Source: Vanessa cardui (lineage: Eukaryota; Arthropoda; Insecta; Lepidoptera; Nymphalidae). From it: a stretch of 64,000 bases of DNA. The notes under the pieces were generated by a model. It did no database searches. It was not told where the DNA came from and worked only from the letters and a program-made list of their open reading frames with translations. The DNA lies in the NCBI RefSeq assembly GCF_905220365.1, contig NC_061129.1:12524803-12588802 (forward strand). Direction: 5' to 3'. Each line of letters starts with the position of its first letter. Position 1 is the first letter of the stretch. Shown here piece by piece: positions 1 to 12,100 of this stretch. A program made the translations under genes and the position numbers.

Positions 1-747
1 CGCGGTAGAATATTTACTGCATATTAGTGTATAGCTGGAATTAAATCCAATTGATCCGTTCGAAGTTTAAATGTTTATCCTATCCATACTGATAATGATA
101 AGCTACACTTTAAACGCTTTGTATGTTTTTTTAAACTTTTACGAGCACAACTGCATTTAGTGTAAGTTAACCTTTTTAGTGCACTAGTATACATATTGTT
201 ACAAAATATAAATTTCTTCATCTACTAAAAAAAAATTAACTTAAAAATAAATAGAATTTGTCCTTGACTTTGAAAAATTCCTGAAAAGAAAGCTTAATGC
301 TGTGCTCGAATGGCTCAGACTAAATTTGCTTATTGTATGAAAAGTTGGCAAGTTGAAATGAAGTGTGTTTTATTTATTAAGCAAACCAAATCAATGAATA
401 CTAATTTAAGTACTGAATTATTAAAACTAGATCTCTATTTTACGTCGCAGATACGTCACGTCCTGGTCGTAGCGTCCATTAAACGGAATTCGGTTGAGCG
501 CTTTCGCCACAATCGCAGATTCTCAGAGTTTTATCCAAAATTCTAGTTTCAATTTGGACGTTTTAAGAATTCAATTTTAACGGAATTTAATTAAATGATC
601 ACTAAAATCGATCGTGAATTAAACGGTAATTTCTCTTTTTGAAATTATTCTCATTATAAAGCAATTGTAAACATTTGAATAACAATATAATTATATTATA
701 TTCTACAGATATAAACAATGCGTCCTTACTTATGTAGTGGTAGTAGT
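1..747. other. AT-rich stretch, no gene recognised
   Basis: No reading frame here resembles a known protein. A somewhat GC-richer patch at about 440-540 is open for 78 codons on the plus strand but has no recognisable motif, so I leave it unannotated. Confidence 0.5.
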
Positions 748-996
748 AACAGCCTGTAAATTTCCCACTGCTGAGATAAGGCCTCCTGCGGCTTGGTGGA
801 ATGCACATGTGACGAAATTTCGATGAAATTAGACACATGCAGGTTTCCTTACGATGTTTTCCTTCACCGCCGAGCATGAGATGAATTATAAACACAATTT
901 AAGCACATATATATACATAGTAGTGTTTGTCTGGTTTGAACCCGCAATTATCGGTTAAATGCACGCGTTCTAAGCACTGGGCCATCTCAGCTCAGC
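748..996 (-). repeat. tRNA-headed SINE, family A (copy 1)
   Basis: Read on the minus strand, this begins with a tRNA-like head (GAGATGGCCCAGTGCTTAGA type A box, B-box-like GGGTTCAAACC) and ends with a conserved tail containing AAATTTACAGGCTGTTAC. About ten further copies or pieces occur in this window. About 60 bp are missing internally at the GGCCTCC/CTTGGTGG junction. The design resembles the tRNA-derived SINEs known from nymphalid butterflies (Metulj-like); the exact family name is inference. Confidence 0.8.
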
Positions 997-1034
997 TTAC
1001 TTGTGTGCAAATGAGAATTAAAAATAATTACTGT

Positions 1035-1160
1035 ACAAATCAAGATCGTCTGGAATGGTGACAAGAATATTAAGATTTGAATCGCAATTCTTCCTTATTC
1101 TTCTGGACGAAAAATGAATCAGCCCAATGTCGGCAATAAGGCGAGCTGTTGTTCTTTAAT
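1035..1160 (-). repeat. Degenerate LINE C-terminal fragment
   Basis: This segment matches, with many substitutions, the segments at 53215-53360 and (inverted) at 31258-31380. Those better-preserved copies translate to a peptide containing TGDRRAGSFFAQRIGIAIQ, which resembles the C-terminus of insect non-LTR retrotransposon proteins. Too decayed here to place in a clade. Confidence 0.45.
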
Positions 1161-1562
1161 ATAAATATATACTCAACAATTGTGAAAACCTGCAATTCGA
1201 CTCTGAAAGAATTCGCTTCGTTGCACGTGAAATGATGACAACCTCCTTACGATGATATGCAATTTTGCTCCTACAGACGATATAATTATTAAAGTCAATT
1301 TTAAAAAAACATTTTGTAATAATCGCGAAAATTTAAGACAACATAACATTCTTACATTCCACAGTCGTGTTCTATGATGAATTTTGAGTTTCCTCTTACA
1401 GGGAACCTTTATTGGTCGAGTAAATTGAATAAGTCTTCCCCTTTTGTTAAATAGGGACACAAAATTGAGTAAAATACAGACACTCCTAAGAGTTAAATTG
1501 TAATTTCAGAAGCCATTAAACGATATTTGGGTTCAATGCGTTCAAACACTATTTATGATAGA

Positions 1563-1763
1563 CTAGTTATCGCCCGTGACTTCGCTGCGTTTTAGGAGTT
1601 TGGTTTTTATTTGTTAGGCAAAAAAGTAGCCTATGTATGTCTTTTCTTAAAGTTCTAATTTGCTTCATAATAATTTTCATGAAATTCAGTTTAGTATTTT
1701 GGAAGTGAAAGAACGACGCACAGAGGTACTTTCACATTTACAGTATTAATATAGAAGTATAGA
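1563..1763 (-). mobile_element. Short non-autonomous Helitron-like element
   Basis: On the minus strand it starts with TCTATACTTCTATATTAATA and ends with CTAG after a GC-rich segment (GCGAAGTCACGGGCG). It is flanked by A on the 5' side and T on the 3' side, as expected for Helitron insertion between A and T. Related pieces lie at 20149-20330 and 36326-36465. No coding capacity. Confidence 0.6.
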
Positions 1764-3049
1764 TAATCAACCATAAGTTAAGTAATACTCTACTTTAATA
1801 ATATTATGTACTATTATCAAATTTCCAAACCGTTTGACTGTGAATGAATTAAATCGAATGACATTGAATGCTGATCGCGTCCTCGGAATGATTCCATTCA
1901 TTCACTTTGACAATGGAACATTGTTCACCCCATTGTTACCTACAGATGCGTAATTCAACTTAATATTGTATAGATTATAGGTAATATATTTATATTCTAA
2001 ATTGTATTTAATAGTTTAATAAAAAAATATATAATTTACTTGATGATTTCCATTGAGAATAAATTTTAATTATTATTTTATTTGCGATTCAACCGCCTTA
2101 GTAATATGTTGACTTTATTTTTAAAATATAAGAGATCAGTTAATTGCTTGTATATTTTCAAATCACTAATGTGATTCGTCCTATTGGACGATAAATATAT
2201 TAGACTCAGGACTAAATGTCTTACGTCTAAAGCTTCCTTCTGTTGAAAAGTAGATAATAATAATGTTACTATTAATAATGCTTACACTATGTTGCATGTA
2301 TCAAAGAGGCCCTGCACTCCTAAGTTAAAAGACCCCGTTTCTTAGAGACCAGAGACTTCCTAATCTTTGTGTTCGATTTTTTTTAAGTTTAAAGTTAAGA
2401 AAAAAAAATATAAAAACATACCGAACTAATGTGGTAAGGAATATTTATATTATATAATTATAATGTAACTATATATGTGTGTGTGTTTTTGTATGGGTAC
2501 AAAAAAGTTACCTATTTTTTACAGTTAACTATAAACAATTTAGCACATTCTGTGGATATAATTTATGTTTATTATAAGACAATGTAATATTTATTGCAAT
2601 GCATTGTAAATGTAACAATGACTGAGTCTTTTAAATCGACATCAAGTTGCATGTTTTTAAAATTGAAACCACAACACTTGTTATTATTTCAATTAAATAT
2701 TTCTTAAAATTTACTTAACTTTACTTGTAGTAAATTTTAGTGCTGTTTTATTTTAAAATAGTTTCTAGAAAGACACAGGTACACACTGTGATTTTCTATT
2801 TGACAAAATAATATAAAAACAACGAATGCAACTAAAACTGTGCAGAAAATTTCAGCTCAACGAGTGAAATCTGGCTTGAAATTCAGTTGCAAGATTTAAA
2901 AAATACACAGCAACGGGTGAAGTTAAAAAGAAGTTTTGAAAAAATGTATGTATGGAAAAAATGGATTGTTACTAGAAGCAAAACTTCGCATAATCGAAGT
3001 TCGAAGTTGCGGATTCAAATCCTGGCTAGTGTCATTTAATGTTCTTAGT
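1764..3049. other. AT-rich stretch, nothing recognised
   Basis: Very AT-rich sequence with short TG/TA runs near 2462-2490 and a SINE-like trace at 2990-3040 (a GATTCAAATCC B-box-like string). No protein-like frame. Confidence 0.4.
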
Positions 3050-3297
3050 GAGTGTCTGTTTGTAATATTAAAATAGACCTTTTTTACTCAATGCATATGT
3101 AAGTATACATGGTGCATATACCTGAATAACATTTTTTTATTTTTGTCTGTCTATTTATTTGTTCCGGCTAATCTTTGCAACGGCTAGACCGATTTGGACG
3201 GGACTTTCACTGGTAGATAACCGATATAATAAGGAGTATCTTAGGCTATAATAATTTTGTTAAATTCAAATGCGTAGAAGGTCGCGGGCACAGCTAG
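3050..3297 (+). mobile_element. Helitron-like element, family H1, 5' truncated
   Basis: The 3' end reads GGTCGCGGGCACAGCTAG, the same terminus found in inverted orientation at 42239 and, diverged, at 60181. The body shares GGCTAGACCGATTT and TATAATAAGGAGTA strings with those copies. The 5' TC end is missing; similarity begins at GAGTGTCTGTTTG. Confidence 0.6.
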
Positions 3298-3499
3298 CTT
3301 ATAAATATATTCACTAAGAATGTACCTATGTTCATTTCGTTTTGTTTGTTTTTTTTTTTTACATTTGAAAAGATAACCATATATACCATGCTTAAAAGAA
3401 ATTGTACCAATACTCGTGAGAGGACTTCTTTACCTAGCAGTGTTATATACATATACAGCCTACATACGTAGCCTTTACTTTGCTATAACAGGAAGTCGG

Positions 3500-3620
3500 C
3501 GAAGAAAATTGAATAACCTCCAACAATTTCGAGAGGCAAAGATAAATAAACGAACTGGCATCTCATGGGAAACGAGTCACTGTTTTCTTTCCTCGAAGCC
3601 TAAAGTTAAAAGCGAAACCA
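3500..3620 (+). repeat. Dispersed repeat of unknown class (copy 1)
   Basis: About 115 bp match, at very roughly 80 percent by eye, the reverse complement of 28175-28285. Shared strings include AATTGAATAACCTC and GATAAATAAACGAA. Neither copy has visible terminal repeats. The class is unknown. Confidence 0.55.
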
Positions 3621-4379
3621 TCGTTACGATTGTTAATATATTCCTATCAATCATAATGTTATTTGTTTTTATTTATATTCATAGAACGAGTTTTGAATTT
3701 ATCTTGTGAGTATATTTGAATAAGAATTGAAAATTGAGTTGTGTACAAAAGTACATAATATATGGGTATGCCTATATTTGTGTGTATGTGTTTGATATTT
3801 TTATATGATAATGAAACATTAATATCTGATAAATACATTTGTAATTTAGTATGCTCACAAAATTTCGAGTGTCATGTCATATACAAAAGTTTAAATTCAA
3901 TGTATAATATGATACAATATGATCGATTAAACGGCTTATTTAAATAGAACGATATCAAAAACAATAAAGTATACTAACCTACTATCAAATATAAAATAAA
4001 TTCTGTCCCAAAGGCGTCCCTTGACACTGTATTCTTATATTACAATTTAGAAGATAAAACGAACGAAGTTTCGAGTTTAAAATGATAGCTGGGTGAAGCT
4101 AAGTTCAGGACAATTGCAATAAATACAAAGGATGGAACGAACATTGTAGAAAAAGAGCAAAATTAGATGTCTGTGATAGTAATTAGTAGCTGTAAACCGT
4201 AACGGGAGCTGTCCTTGTTCGCTAGTGTCCTTGCTATCTTCAAATTGGACCAACGTGCTTTTTTTTAATTTAATTAATGAACTAAAAATACACATCACAA
4301 ATGCCTAACTGTAGTTTACTTGCGTTGGTTTTGGAAATTGCAGCGTGCGTTTATTATCATTTTATACATAACTCCAAAA
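3621..4379. other. AT-rich stretch, nothing recognised
   Basis: Short open frames on both strands have biased AT-rich composition and no motif. Confidence 0.4.
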
Positions 4380-4536
4380 GAGTTCTCGAGATATGCCATG
4401 ACAAATAGACGACCAGAAAAACATCGCAAAAAATGATATTTTGGTATATGTATCGTGTAAACAGATATATACATTTAGTTAATATCGGATATTTTAATAT
4501 TACAAACAGACAATCTAATTTTATTATACGTATAGA
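4380..4536 (-). mobile_element. Helitron-like H1 fragment, 5' half
   Basis: On the minus strand the end reads TCTATACGTATAATAAAATT followed by GATTGTCTGTTTGTAATATT, matching the 5' end of the complete H1 copy at 42239-42515. The 3' half with the CTAG terminus is absent. Confidence 0.55.
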
Positions 4537-5560
4537 AGATTAAATATAATGCTGTTTTGTTGATCGACTACGGACACGGTGGCGTCTCTCAAGGACTAAG
4601 ACTAACTGACATACGTAACATTTTTCAAATACAAAAGTGCATCTGCAAACACAGGTGTACTTGATTCCCTAACTCTCATAATCCAATAGGAGCTCAAATT
4701 CAACGCAACAAGAAATAGTTCAGACGTAGAACTGTATACATCTTGTAACTGAAAGCTAATTTTCGGCGGTTAAGTCTGAGAAGATTGCGGGCTAAAACCC
4801 AAGCAACCGCTACTGAATTGAATCACGAATCTAAATATTAAAGCTATTAGTCAAGAATAATCTATGTTTATAATTAACTCGCTTCAGGAAACATACGTGA
4901 CGTGTCATAATCTTCCACGTGTTTATTCATCGACTTGCATTGGAGCAGCGTGTAAGCCCAACCGTGGGAAATTATAGGCTTCATTTCTCTTTATTTATTT
5001 ACATACGTCGTATTTTGTTAAATTAATCTTGTAAAATGATGAATAAAAATGTTTGTAACAAAATGTAAGTCTACTTGATTTCAGATTATTTAAATTAGAA
5101 GAATTAAAAAAACAAACATTTGATTCTCGAGAACGAAATAAAATTTTAACAAAGTGTACCAACCAAAAAACCTAACTAATTAGTAAGTAAACGTAGTACT
5201 TTCAATGGTAATGGTGGCATGATTCTAAAATAAAGCGAAGCTGTTGTTCTGTAATACTAAGTAATAGAAAATCCCACCGTGAAACCATCACAAGCTGAAA
5301 CGTTATATTTCTAATGAAGCTAAATTAAACGGCTCTGAACTAATTAGCTGTGCTGAAACAGGAGCTGAGCTCATTCGTAAGTCACACGGCGTGTTAGAAG
5401 ACTAAGTATGGAAATGCAACCATCCCTACCAATTACTTTGCGATAGGTATCAACCTAAATTAGTCAAACAGCTGAAAAAGTTCCTGGTTTCAAATTCTGA
5501 ATCGGTCCAAAAAAAAAGGAGTCGTGTTCTTTTTTTAAATTTGAAATAAATAGGCCGTGT
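4537..5560. other. Unique-looking DNA with SINE traces
   Basis: A degenerate SINE family A trace (GATTGCGGGCTAAAACCCAA) lies at about 4780-4815. A short string near 5225-5260 resembles the decayed LINE fragment at 1035-1160. Nothing else was recognised. Confidence 0.35.
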
Positions 5561-5565
5561 CAATT

Positions 5566-5755
5566 GGACCATTTGACGGTAAATGTTGCCATGTTATAAA
5601 TATTGATTCCTTAAATGTGACCTTGGAAAATAAAATATTATGTCATGTGCCTGTAATTACACTACCTACTCACTTTTCAAATCAGAATACAGCATTGCAA
5701 TTGCAAATTGCAGTTTGGCGGTTGAATAGGTTATGAGTATTTGGCTTCTAAAATG
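5566..5755 (-). repeat. Degenerate SINE family B copy
   Basis: Traces of the family B sequence are recognisable (CATTTGACGGTAAATGTTG, GTGCCTGTAATTACACTACC, GTTTGGCGGTTGAATA). Heavily diverged. Confidence 0.4.
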
Positions 5756-6269
5756 ACGGGCTTGTACTCTCACCACTAACTAAATCCGTTAAAAGAGTTA
5801 CTCCTACATAATAAAGTTGATTTTAATAATGTAAAATCAACTGAATTTGTCATTTGTATTAATATATACAGACACGAAAACAATATTAAGTTACTAAAGA
5901 AACGGTGTCCAAAAATAACCGCAATGATCTAGCAATTGTGCTACTATAGTAATAAATGAAATAAAAGTAAATGAAATAAAAATAAATGTTCTTTAATAAT
6001 GAAGAACAAATAATCCAAAAATTTATATTAAAAAATATTATTAGGTGGAATGTCACTATGTATTGATTCTTTTTCTACTGTTTTTAATTAAAAGTCAGTA
6101 GACCAGACCCGTTAACGTAAATCAACGATCACTACTCCTGCCCAAAGTAACTTGACCAACTTGTAAAGCTCAAAGTTTCTTAAATTAATGTACTGTATGC
6201 CACTTGACTCGTGTAGTACCAAAACGGGACAAGAATACTAATAAGTATTTAAAATTCAAAGGTTCTAAG

Positions 6270-6501
6270 TCACGGCATGACCTTCGCAATTCTGCCGGAT
6301 TCTCTCGTTGACCCTGCCAAATTAGAAGGGAAATTTACAACTTGGCTGAAATTCGGTGTTGCAGAGGATTTCGACGGGCTAAAAACTAATGGTTGCTTAT
6401 TTTCAACTGTACACGTAGCCAACAATTGTTGGCCTTTACATAATGATCTTTCCACGCGTTTAAGCATAATGGGAGTTCATTTGATTGTTAATGTTAGTTA
6501 G
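6270..6501. other. Segment open on both strands, unknown
   Basis: A GC-richer segment is open for 74 codons on the plus strand (6277-6501) and 65 codons on the minus strand (6270-6467). I recognise neither peptide. It could be a decayed exon, a TE coding fragment or chance. No confident splice sites or neighbouring exons were found. Confidence 0.2.
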
Positions 6502-6897
6502 TATAATTCAACTTTTTAACTAATCTTCGGTTGATTTATTTTTTACATAAAGAAGAGAAACTAGACGATTTAATAGACGTGTTTTTATTTCAAACAATTA
6601 AAGTAAATATGTCCCAGACAGGATACAGATGATGTTACTGTAAATGACCAATGACTGAGTGAAAAATAAATAGTTAAATTCATAAAGACTATTTATATTT
6701 AAAAATAATACATTCATATCGTACCGTCAAAAGATTTACGATTACACAACGGAAACAAATGCAAAAATGCTGTGATATTTAATAAAAGCGGGAATTCCCA
6801 TTGACGGATAGAACTCGACATCGAGCGACTGAAACTAAGCGAATGAATAACAACTTCTCACCTTCATAATTACACGATGACCTTAAATATATACATA

Positions 6898-7120
6898 TAG
6901 GCAAATGAGCCATCTGACGGTATGTTGTCACTGGCGCCTTAACAAATTTTAATCATGCGCCAATGAGCCAACTTTGGGAACTAATTTATACTGCCGCTTG
7001 TGCCTGTAGTTACACTAGATTACACACCCTTCAAACTGTTAGAACTGCTTGTGGTATATGACAATTGGATGATACCTACCCAGACAGAATTGGACAAAGC
7101 CCTATCATCAAGTAGGTACA
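6898..7120 (-). repeat. Degenerate SINE family B copy
   Basis: Contains GAGCCATCTGACGGTATGTT, TGTGCCTGTAGTTACACTAG and ATACCTACCCAGACAGAATT in the order seen in the better copy at 22020-22322. There is no poly(A)/poly(T) end and no clear target duplication. Confidence 0.5.
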
Positions 7121-7244
7121 GAAATCCCTTTTCGTTAGGACGGAACGCAATGAAATCGAAAATACATAAAATTTGACCCCAATGAATAACGTTATCGACG
7201 GAATACTTTCCGGAACATTTAACGCAAAGTGTGAATACTGACAT

Positions 7245-8773
7245 TTTTATTTGAATATTTTCGTCGCAAATGTTTTTAGTAGAGAGTTTTTTTTTGCATT
7301 AAAATATTTCAAAATATTTAAAATAATCAACAGTTCATGATAACACTGCAATGCTCGTAAATATGAATTACATTAATAAAATATAGAGACGAGTCAATTT
7401 ATAAATTGATGTTTCCATATTGTTTTTTTTTTCTTAGATACATAGAAACAGGATGTTACATAAAAAAGCTGCACAAATAAATCAAAAAGCACGCAATTTC
7501 TTACACGCGATGGAAGTTAAACTCTTTTTAGGTCAGAAACGTTTACTCAACAGCTGTTATATAGTTTTAACACAAATTTAAAAAGTTAAGCATCTAACTA
7601 CAATTTCACTATCAACTTATACAATTTCCTTCATAAATAATTAACAGTAAATATCGTAAAAATATTTTACCGAAATCGACTATCGTGAAATATATTTGTT
7701 GAAAAAATAATATAGTAAAAAGAAAAATGTTATTAATTTATATACAATCTTGCTGTCCTGACTTTGTTTACATAGAATTCATACAAAGTTATATAAGTTA
7801 GGGATACGGTCCCTAGCTAAAAATTAAAATAGCTACAAATCGTGCCTTAATCCCCGTCTGAATAAAGAAACTGTTACTCCAATGGGAATTCTAGACGGAG
7901 TAACTAAAGTCACCCAGGACAGAATTCAAAAATTACTCATTTCGATATTTTTGGAACTAAGTTACAGTTCAATGAACTTTCGACTTTAACTTAATAGCAT
8001 TTAAAAATATTGTTTACATTGAAATACAATAATTTTCAAACGATTTTAATTTCTTTATGTCTAGTATTTAATACATTATATATAGCGAACGCCACGACAC
8101 CCGTTCTTTTATTTTTACCTAGAAAATAAGATTGTATTCCTACGTTTCCACAACCTAAAAAATATTTTAACCCCAATAAAACTTCATAACCGTAATCAAG
8201 AACAAATGTTCATTGTATAAACACTGTCAGCTTACTTTATTTTGTATTGGCATTACCGCCATAGTTGGCAAACTAATCTTATTGATTTCATTCTGGTACG
8301 ACGATGAACTGAGAGGTTTTTTGATTATCTGCCAATGTAAACTTAACAACACAATAGCAGGAGTTAAAAATTAAACAAAGGAGTTTTAACATTTTAGGTT
8401 GAATACTTCAATATATATTTTTTAAATTCATTAAAAAATGTTACCCAACCAAATGAAAAATCAGTACGGACAAGGCAGAAGAACATTCGAATCGAACAAT
8501 CGGAATCATTCGACGTTATAGGCTATTCATTTTTGTTATTATTAGGTTCCGTTAATTCCCAGTGAAGCGTTGAAAAGAGTTGATGCAATAGCCTCTCAGT
8601 TGTTAATGGTTCATCATGGGTACTATCACTATATCCCTCGTAATACATATTGAGTAGTGATTTTGTTAAGTAAAATAAAACTGCAGATAAATAAATTATT
8701 TATTTAATTAGAAAATCTTCAGAAATTGATATACAGTCATCTAACATAATACGTTCAAGCAAAGGTTACATCA
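7245..8773. other. AT-rich stretch, nothing recognised
   Basis: No frame of interest, no tandem array and no terminal repeats were seen before the BEL target duplication at 8774. Confidence 0.4.
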
Positions 8774-8778
8774 AATAT
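8774..8778. repeat. 5-bp target duplication of the BEL/Pao element (left)
   Basis: AATAT lies immediately before the left LTR and is repeated immediately after the right LTR at 14832-14836. Confidence 0.85.
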
Positions 8779-8930
8779 TGAATAAAACACCACTCGTTTC
8801 CAAGACAAAGACAGTTTATTAATTTGTATTTTCCAGTATTATATATTTTCCTTTGACAAAGGATATCGCGATTTAGAAAATTAAACTTTTTGAACAGCGA
8901 CATCTATTGACACATGTTTAAAATTATACA
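8779..8930 (-). repeat. 3' LTR of BEL/Pao element
   Basis: This 152-bp repeat is the downstream LTR relative to the element's minus-strand transcription. It contains AATAAA on the minus strand (plus-strand TTTATT at 8815-8820) as a likely poly(A) signal and a TATA-like run near 8841-8848. It is short for the superfamily. Confidence 0.9.
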
Positions 8931-8947
8931 TTCCGCCCACCATGGAC
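8931..8947 (-). promoter_or_regulatory. Polypurine tract of BEL/Pao element
   Basis: On the minus strand GGTGGGCGGAA abuts the 3' LTR, the position where plus-strand DNA synthesis of LTR elements is primed. Confidence 0.65.
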
Positions 8948-9135
8948 AGAATGTCCATTGCTCTCACCCACCTTGATCAACTTTTTATTCGAAAAAATGG
9001 ACTGTATAAGTTATAATCGTAGTTTTTTTCAAGGTGGTTAAGAACAAAAACTTAAAAATCTTAACCAATCTATCAATCTAACCCAAATTATGGTACTAAA
9101 ACAAAACAACAATTATTTATAACAAATAAATAATC

Positions 9136-12100
9136 TTACTGAGTAATAGGCAAAACACAAATTTTAGTTACTGGTCGCTTCAACAAGACACCTTTACATT
9201 TTAACGTAACCACCCTCGTAATATCGTCTAAACCAGGATGTTTTTCTATAATTCTACCTAAAAGCCATTTAGCTGGCGGGAGATCATCCTCTTTAACTAA
9301 AACTAAATTACCTATCTCAGGTTCAGGATTTTTGTTTGCCCACTTGTAACGATGTACAAATTGAGTAAGATATTCTCTCGACCATCTACGCCAAAAATGT
9401 TGTAGCATTTTTTGTGTTAATTGCCACCGTTTTAAAGATGAAATAGATGATAATTCATAATTTTTCTCTGGAACCAGTTTTATCGGTTCACCTATCAAAA
9501 AATGTGCTGGAGTCAGAGGTATGGGATCTTGTGAATTTGAACTTATTTGTGACAAAGGCCTGGAATTTAAGCAAGCTTCGATTTGATAGAGCAAAGTCGT
9601 AAGTTCCTCAAAGGTTAATGTCGCATTACCTATTACCCGTCGAAGATGATGCTTAGTAGATTTAATTCCAGCTTCCCAAAGTCCGCCGAAGTGCGGGGAA
9701 TGCGGTGGAATAAAGTGCCAAGTTGTACCGTTGTTTGCTAAAGCCTCAGCAATATCTTTTGTCAATGTCGACTTCTCTTGAGCAAACAGAATTCTGAGTT
9801 CCCGTGCGGCACCAACAAAATTTGTTCCGTTGTCGCTATATAAGTCAGCACAATGACCGCGTCTGGCAACGAAACGTTTGAACGCAGCAATGAAACTTTG
9901 TGAAGTGAGATCACTCACAGCTTCCAAATGAATGGCTCTTGTTGCCATGCACACAAATAAACATATGTAGCCTTTATAGGACCTCATACCTCTACCTTTA
10001 GAAGTTCTGATCTGTATAGGGCCTGCGTAATCTACTCCACTGCGATAAAATGCTCGAATTGGCGTTACACGAACCGGTGGTAACTGCCCCATCAATTGAT
10101 TCCTTGTCAGTGCAGCGTGTCGTGCACAGACCACACAGTTACGAACAACCATTTTAACGCGGTTTTTTGCATCAAGAACCCAGTATTTACTTCGAAGATA
10201 ATTTAACATTAATTGTGGTCCGCCGTGTAATGTGTTCATGTGAGTTTCTGCCAGAATTAGGTTGGTAAGATGAGATTTTGAAGGAAGTATTATTGGATGT
10301 TTTGTGTCAGTTTTTATTTCAGCTTGTTCTAGTCGCCCACCAACTCTCAAGATACCTGCTTCATCTAGAAATGGATTCAAAGAGGTAAGTTTGCTCTTCT
10401 TGAATACTTTATTGTTATCTTTAATATCCTTTAATTCCCGCTGAAAGTTCACTGCTTGACATTGCTTAATACAAATATTCAGAGACTCATTCAATTCATC
10501 ACTAGTTAGCCATACTGGAAATTGACTAATCAATAATTTTAACTTCTTTATAAATCTTCTGCAGTATGCTAAAACCCGAACTAATTTGCGCAGAGAAGAA
10601 AATTTAGTCCATAATTCTAATTGATTTTGTTCTATTACGCAGTAAACTCTATTAGCCTTTTCTTCTAAGTTAGTGTCTATTGAACTTGTTCTATCAAATT
10701 TTATTGATCGATTTTTCAACCATGCTGGACCTGATTTCCATTGCTGAAATTCTGCTATTTCAGATGGATTTAACCCGCGCGACGCACAATCAGCTGGGTT
10801 GTCACCAGATGATACGTGTGACCATTGATCTCTATTTAAGATGTTAAGGATTTCTGAAACTCGGTTGGCTACAAATGTTTTCCAACGACTTGGATGGTCG
10901 CTTAGCCAGGCTAGTACCACGGTAGAGTCTGTCCATGCGTGGATACAAGTTGTTGATATTTTTAATACTGCTGAAACTTCCTGTAATAATTTAGCCAAGA
11001 GAACAGCTCCACACAATTCAAGCCTAGGAATTGAGATTTGTTTAATGGGTGCTACTCTAGTTTTTGCAGTCAACAAGTGGACATTAACGTTTCCAATATC
11101 ATCTACAATACGCATATAAACAACAGCAGCATATGCTTCATTGGATGCATCGCAGAATCCATGTAGTTCTGTTGTATTATTTATCTCGCTGAAATTAATC
11201 CATCGTGGAATACGAAATTTTGTAAGTTCAATGAGTTTTTCCCGATATTGTGTCCATTCATTTAAAAGCTTAGATGGTAATTCATCATCCCAATCTATTC
11301 CGCTTAACCATAGCTTTTGAATAATTATTTTTGCTTTAATTATTGCTGGTGATAGCCATCCCATAGGATCAAACAGTTTTCCAATATCTGAAATAATTTT
11401 TCTTTTTGTTACAGGTCTACTGATAGGCGGCAGTTGTACCGAATACTCAAAGTTATCAGTTCGTCGGTTCCAAGTAAGTCCTAAAATTTTTACTACTTCA
11501 TCATTTTTTAATTCGATATTGCTTGTTGTTGCTTTATTCCCTTTGCTTATTTCATTAAGTAGTTCATCATTATTGCTTGACCATTTTTGTAATTCAAAAC
11601 CTCCTTTTTCTAATAGTTTATTCATTTCTAGGAATATTTGTTTTCCTTCGGCTACAGTTTGACATCCGGTAAGTAAATCGTCCATATAAAAATCATGAAA
11701 TACCCTTGAAGCTGCTAGTTGGAATTGGTTTCCTTCATCATAGGCTACTTGATGTAGTGTTCTCACAGCTAAGTAGGGTGCTGACGCGGTTCCAAACGTG
11801 ACTCGGACTAAACGCAAATGTCGTATCTCCTGGGTATTGTTTTCTCTCCACAGCAATCGTTGATAGTCTGCATCTTGTTTTGTCACTTTTATTTGTCTAT
11901 ACATCTTGACTATATCAGCTGTTAAACAAATGGGATGAAGTCTCCACCTCATAAGGATGTGCCTTAAATCCGATTGTAAGGTTGGACCTACAAGGAGATT
12001 GCTGTTAAGGGACACACCATTGTTATCACGATTTGAAGCATTAAACACGATTCGAAATTTAGTAGTTTTTTTATCTTCTCGTACTACTTCATGATAAGGT

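Noticed and set aside
310..546. 78-codon plus-strand frame
   Set aside because: No recognisable motif, no conserved neighbours, and no splice or regulatory context.
10841..11119. 92-codon plus-strand frame inside the BEL element
   Set aside because: Antisense to the RNase H region of the intact gag-pol gene; a shadow frame. The same holds for the frames at 12401-12604 and 13200-13406.
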